Of a stretch of 16,301 nt of DNA, positions 14,279 to 16,301 are shown piece by piece. The notes beneath the pieces were generated by a model, which did no database searches, had not been told where the DNA came from, and worked only from the letters and a program-made list of their open reading frames with translations. Location: the NCBI GenBank assembly GCA_028822885.1, contig JAPKCP010000028.1, positions 1 to 16,301 on the forward strand, read 5' to 3'. Within the stretch, counting starts at the first letter, position 1. Each line of letters opens with the position of its first letter. The stretch is from Yoonia sp. Its GTDB lineage: Bacteria > Pseudomonadota > Alphaproteobacteria > Rhodobacterales > Rhodobacteraceae. The translations under genes and the position numbers were made by a program.

Positions 14279-15417
14279 GGGTCTTCATCATTGCGGGTGA
14301 AGTGTCTGGCGATAAGCTTGGCGGTGCACTGATGGCTGGGCTTGATGGTCTCGCCGATGTGACTTTCGATGGCGTTGGTGGGCCAATGATGCAGGAACAG
14401 GGCCTCAGCAGTCGGTTTCCAATGGATGAACTTAGCGTGATGGGTTTGGCTGAAATTCTCCCTAAATACAAAGCGTTGAAGGCCAGAATGCATGAGATGG
14501 CGCAAGCCGTGATCATTACGAAGCCTGATGTCTTGATCACGATTGATAGCCCTGATTTTTGTTTGCGTGTGGCCAAGCTGGTAAAGGCACAATCGAATAT
14601 ACCAACGGTTCACTATGTTGCACCAACCGTTTGGGCTTGGCGATCAGGGCGCGCCGCTAAAATGGCAAAATACATCGATCATGTTCTCGCTCTTTTTCCG
14701 TTTGAACCGCCGTATATGCAAGCTGCAGGCATGACCTGCGATTTTGTTGGCCATCCCGTTGTTGCAGAACAGATAGCGACGGATGCAGAGGCACAGGCGT
14801 TTCGTGACAAGCATGGCGTGACTGGCCCGTTGGTGATGGCTTTACCGGGGTCGCGCAAAGGCGAGGTTACGCGGCTGTCAGACCGATTTGGTGATACGTT
14901 GGGGCAGGTCGCGGCCATCCATCCAAATGCGACGTTTGTCGTGCCTTGTGCTGGCCCAGTGACAAGTCTTGTGCGCGAGTTAACACAAAGCTGGCCCGTG
15001 ACCCCATTGTTGATCCCCGCGCAAGCGACAGCAACCAAGCGTGCCGTCTTTAAGGCTGCCGATGTGGCCCTTGCGGCATCTGGCACCGTGTCGCTTGAGC
15101 TGGCTGCAAGTGAAACGCCGATGGTGATTGGTTACGATATGGCGTGGTTGTCGCGGCTGATTATTGGTCGGATGCTAAAGGTGGATACAGTGACGTTGGT
15201 GAATCTCGTCTCTGAGACGCGTGTGATACCAGAGTTTGTAGGAAAGAACTGCAACGCAAATGATATGGCGGCAGCGCTGCTAGATGTGCTGGAAAAGCCT
15301 ACAGACCAACGTGATGCAATGAAGTTAACCATGGACCGTTTGGGCCTTGGGGGCGAGGCTCCGGGTTTGCGTGCGGCCCGTTCAGTCCTTGCGGCGATTG
15401 AACAACCGTCCGTCTAA
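14275..15417 (+). CDS. lpxB: Lipid-A-disaccharide synthase LpxB
   Basis: LpxB (glycosyltransferase family 19) joins UDP-2,3-diacylglucosamine and lipid X into the lipid A disaccharide at the inner face of the membrane. With the ATG at 14275 the product has 380 residues and begins MRVFIIAGEVSGDKLGGAL, carrying the family AGEVSGD motif at 7-13. Other landmarks are GLAEILPKY, DVLITIDSPDF, HYVAPTVWAWR, DFVGHPVV, LPGSRKGEV and ASGTVSLELA. An in-frame TTG at 14251 exists, but AAGGGGGG (14263-14270) and the ATGA overlap with lpxI favour 14275. It directly follows the enzyme that makes its substrate. The last 36 nt overlap the convergent transporter gene. Confidence 0.96.
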   Translation: MRVFIIAGEVSGDKLGGALMAGLDGLADVTFDGVGGPMMQEQGLSSRFPMDELSVMGLAEILPKYKALKARMHEMAQAVIITKPDVLITIDSPDFCLRVAKLVKAQSNIPTVHYVAPTVWAWRSGRAAKMAKYIDHVLALFPFEPPYMQAAGMTCDFVGHPVVAEQIATDAEAQAFRDKHGVTGPLVMALPGSRKGEVTRLSDRFGDTLGQVAAIHPNATFVVPCAGPVTSLVRELTQSWPVTPLLIPAQATATKRAVFKAADVALAASGTVSLELAASETPMVIGYDMAWLSRLIIGRMLKVDTVTLVNLVSETRVIPEFVGKNCNANDMAAALLDVLEKPTDQRDAMKLTMDRLGLGGEAPGLRAARSVLAAIEQPSV

Positions 15418-16287
15418 GATCATCAGCCCTAAGGCCAGTAATCCAAAACCAAAATAAGACCTTAGCGGCAACTCTTCACCTAAAACAGTGGCGCCCAAAG
15501 TAATCGCGACGGGTGCAATGAGCAGGGTACACAGCATAAGGTTTCCACTGCCAGCCATCTTCAAAACACGGTAATACAATAGGTACGCAAACGCCGTTGC
15601 GATCAATGCGTAATACGCGATAGAAAGCCAAGTGCTGGGCTGCAGGTGCAAGCTAATCGGTCCTTCGACAAGTGTCGCCAATGGAATCATAATCACGCTG
15701 GACCCGGTCAACATGCCCGCGGCTGCAACTTGTGGTGACAAACCACTCAGTCTCTTTTTCGCCCAGACGCCGGCCAGCGCATAACTGATCGTGCCAGCGA
15801 TCACAGCCAATTGTCCCATTGAGCGCAGATCAAAGGTAAGGAAAGCGTCCAGACCAATCGCTGTTACGACACCAACAAACCCCAATCCCACACCGGTCGC
15901 GCGTCTTGCTGTCAGCCGTTCATCTGCGAAGAAAATTGCGGCCACAACCACACCAAATATGGCAGTTGCTGCATTCAGGATGGACGTGAGACCTGTCTCG
16001 ATATGAAGCTGACCCCATGCCATTAACGAAAATGGAATAACGTTGTTCAACAGGCCCATGACTAAGAAAGCGCCCCAGATGCGTAGATCACGCGGGATGC
16101 CAAGCCCACGCAGCAAAACAACGGCCCACAAAATCAACATCGCCCATCCTGCGCGATGCGCCACAGCCGTGAGGGGACCGATTTCATTGAGTGCAATGCG
16201 GATCGACAGGAAGGATGCGCCCCAGATGAGTGAAAGCAAGCACAGCTCTAACCAAGCTTGGGTGGACATGGATTGTTGTTTTATCAT
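15382..16287 (-). CDS. DMT-superfamily transporter, EamA family
   Basis: This inner-membrane protein of 301 residues belongs to the drug/metabolite transporter superfamily. It shows about ten hydrophobic segments in two EamA repeats (about 12-140 and 155-293), beginning WLELCLLSLIWGASFLSIRIAL, with the family-typical Trp-Gly-Ala-Ser-Phe in the first segment. Late in repeat 1 comes LNAATAIFGVVVAAIFFADERLT, and repeat 2 has the matching IAPVAITLGATVLGEEL. The substrate cannot be inferred. The ATG at 16287 has no convincing ribosome binding site and the frame stays open to the window edge, so the true start could be further out, or at the inner ATG at 16269. Its 3' end overlaps lpxB by 36 nt on the opposite strand. 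It has no evident link to lipid A synthesis. Confidence 0.9.
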   Translation of the reverse strand: MIKQQSMSTQAWLELCLLSLIWGASFLSIRIALNEIGPLTAVAHRAGWAMLILWAVVLLRGLGIPRDLRIWGAFLVMGLLNNVIPFSLMAWGQLHIETGLTSILNAATAIFGVVVAAIFFADERLTARRATGVGLGFVGVVTAIGLDAFLTFDLRSMGQLAVIAGTISYALAGVWAKKRLSGLSPQVAAAGMLTGSSVIMIPLATLVEGPISLHLQPSTWLSIAYYALIATAFAYLLYYRVLKMAGSGNLMLCTLLIAPVAITLGATVLGEELPLRSYFGFGLLALGLMILDGRLFNRRKD

Positions 16288-16301
16288 TGGTGAACTGGAC
16301 G

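Overview
The window looks like a stretch of core chromosome from an alphaproteobacterium, most likely a marine Rhodobacteraceae/Roseobacter-group bacterium. The evidence is the protein sequences (LpxI rather than LpxH, the alphaproteobacterial MiaA motif variant), a base composition only a little above 50% G+C by eye, and the gene order pyrH-frr-uppS-cdsA-dxr-rseP-bamA-ompH-fabZ-lpxA-lpxI-lpxB. The genus assignment is inference. No mobile element, CRISPR array, rRNA or tRNA was seen.

Layout. (1) Positions 1-92 hold no recognisable gene. (2) ssb (140-673, minus) ends at a strong hairpin terminator and diverges from a small secreted lytic transglycosylase (822-1409, plus). (3) An AraC-family regulator (1406-2260, minus) meets the transglycosylase tail to tail with a 4-nt overlap. 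It lies downstream of miaA (2325-3212, minus). Its 64-bp leader carries two copies of a 9-mer spaced exactly 11 bp apart, a candidate self-operator. (4) From pyrH (corrected start 3370) to rseP (ends 8887), a plus-strand run encodes UMP kinase, ribosome recycling factor, undecaprenyl diphosphate synthase, CDP-diglyceride synthase, DXP reductoisomerase and the RseP site-2 protease. dxr and rseP both use TTG starts. (5) A 41-codon gene (8959-9084) with a near-ideal ribosome binding site encodes a single-pass membrane micropeptide of unknown function. A terminator-like hairpin follows it. (6) A second plus-strand run, probably with its own promoter just after that hairpin, encodes BamA, a Skp/OmpH-like chaperone, FabZ, LpxA, LpxI and LpxB, mostly joined by stop/start overlaps. 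(7) A DMT/EamA-family transporter (15382-16287, minus) overlaps the end of lpxB by 36 nt on the opposite strand.

The genes work together as an envelope-building block. Dxr makes isoprenoid precursors and UppS turns them into the lipid carrier for peptidoglycan and polysaccharide. CdsA feeds phospholipid synthesis. FabZ and the Lpx enzymes make lipid A. BamA and Skp place outer-membrane proteins, and RseP is the usual envelope-stress protease. PyrH and Frr supply UTP precursors and ribosome recycling. The lpxD acyltransferase often found between the skp-like gene and fabZ is absent here.

Most of the window is conventional. The items most worth a second look are the 41-residue membrane protein between rseP and bamA, the helically phased repeat upstream of the AraC-type gene, and the missing lpxD. 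I saw no clear sign of a large undescribed system.
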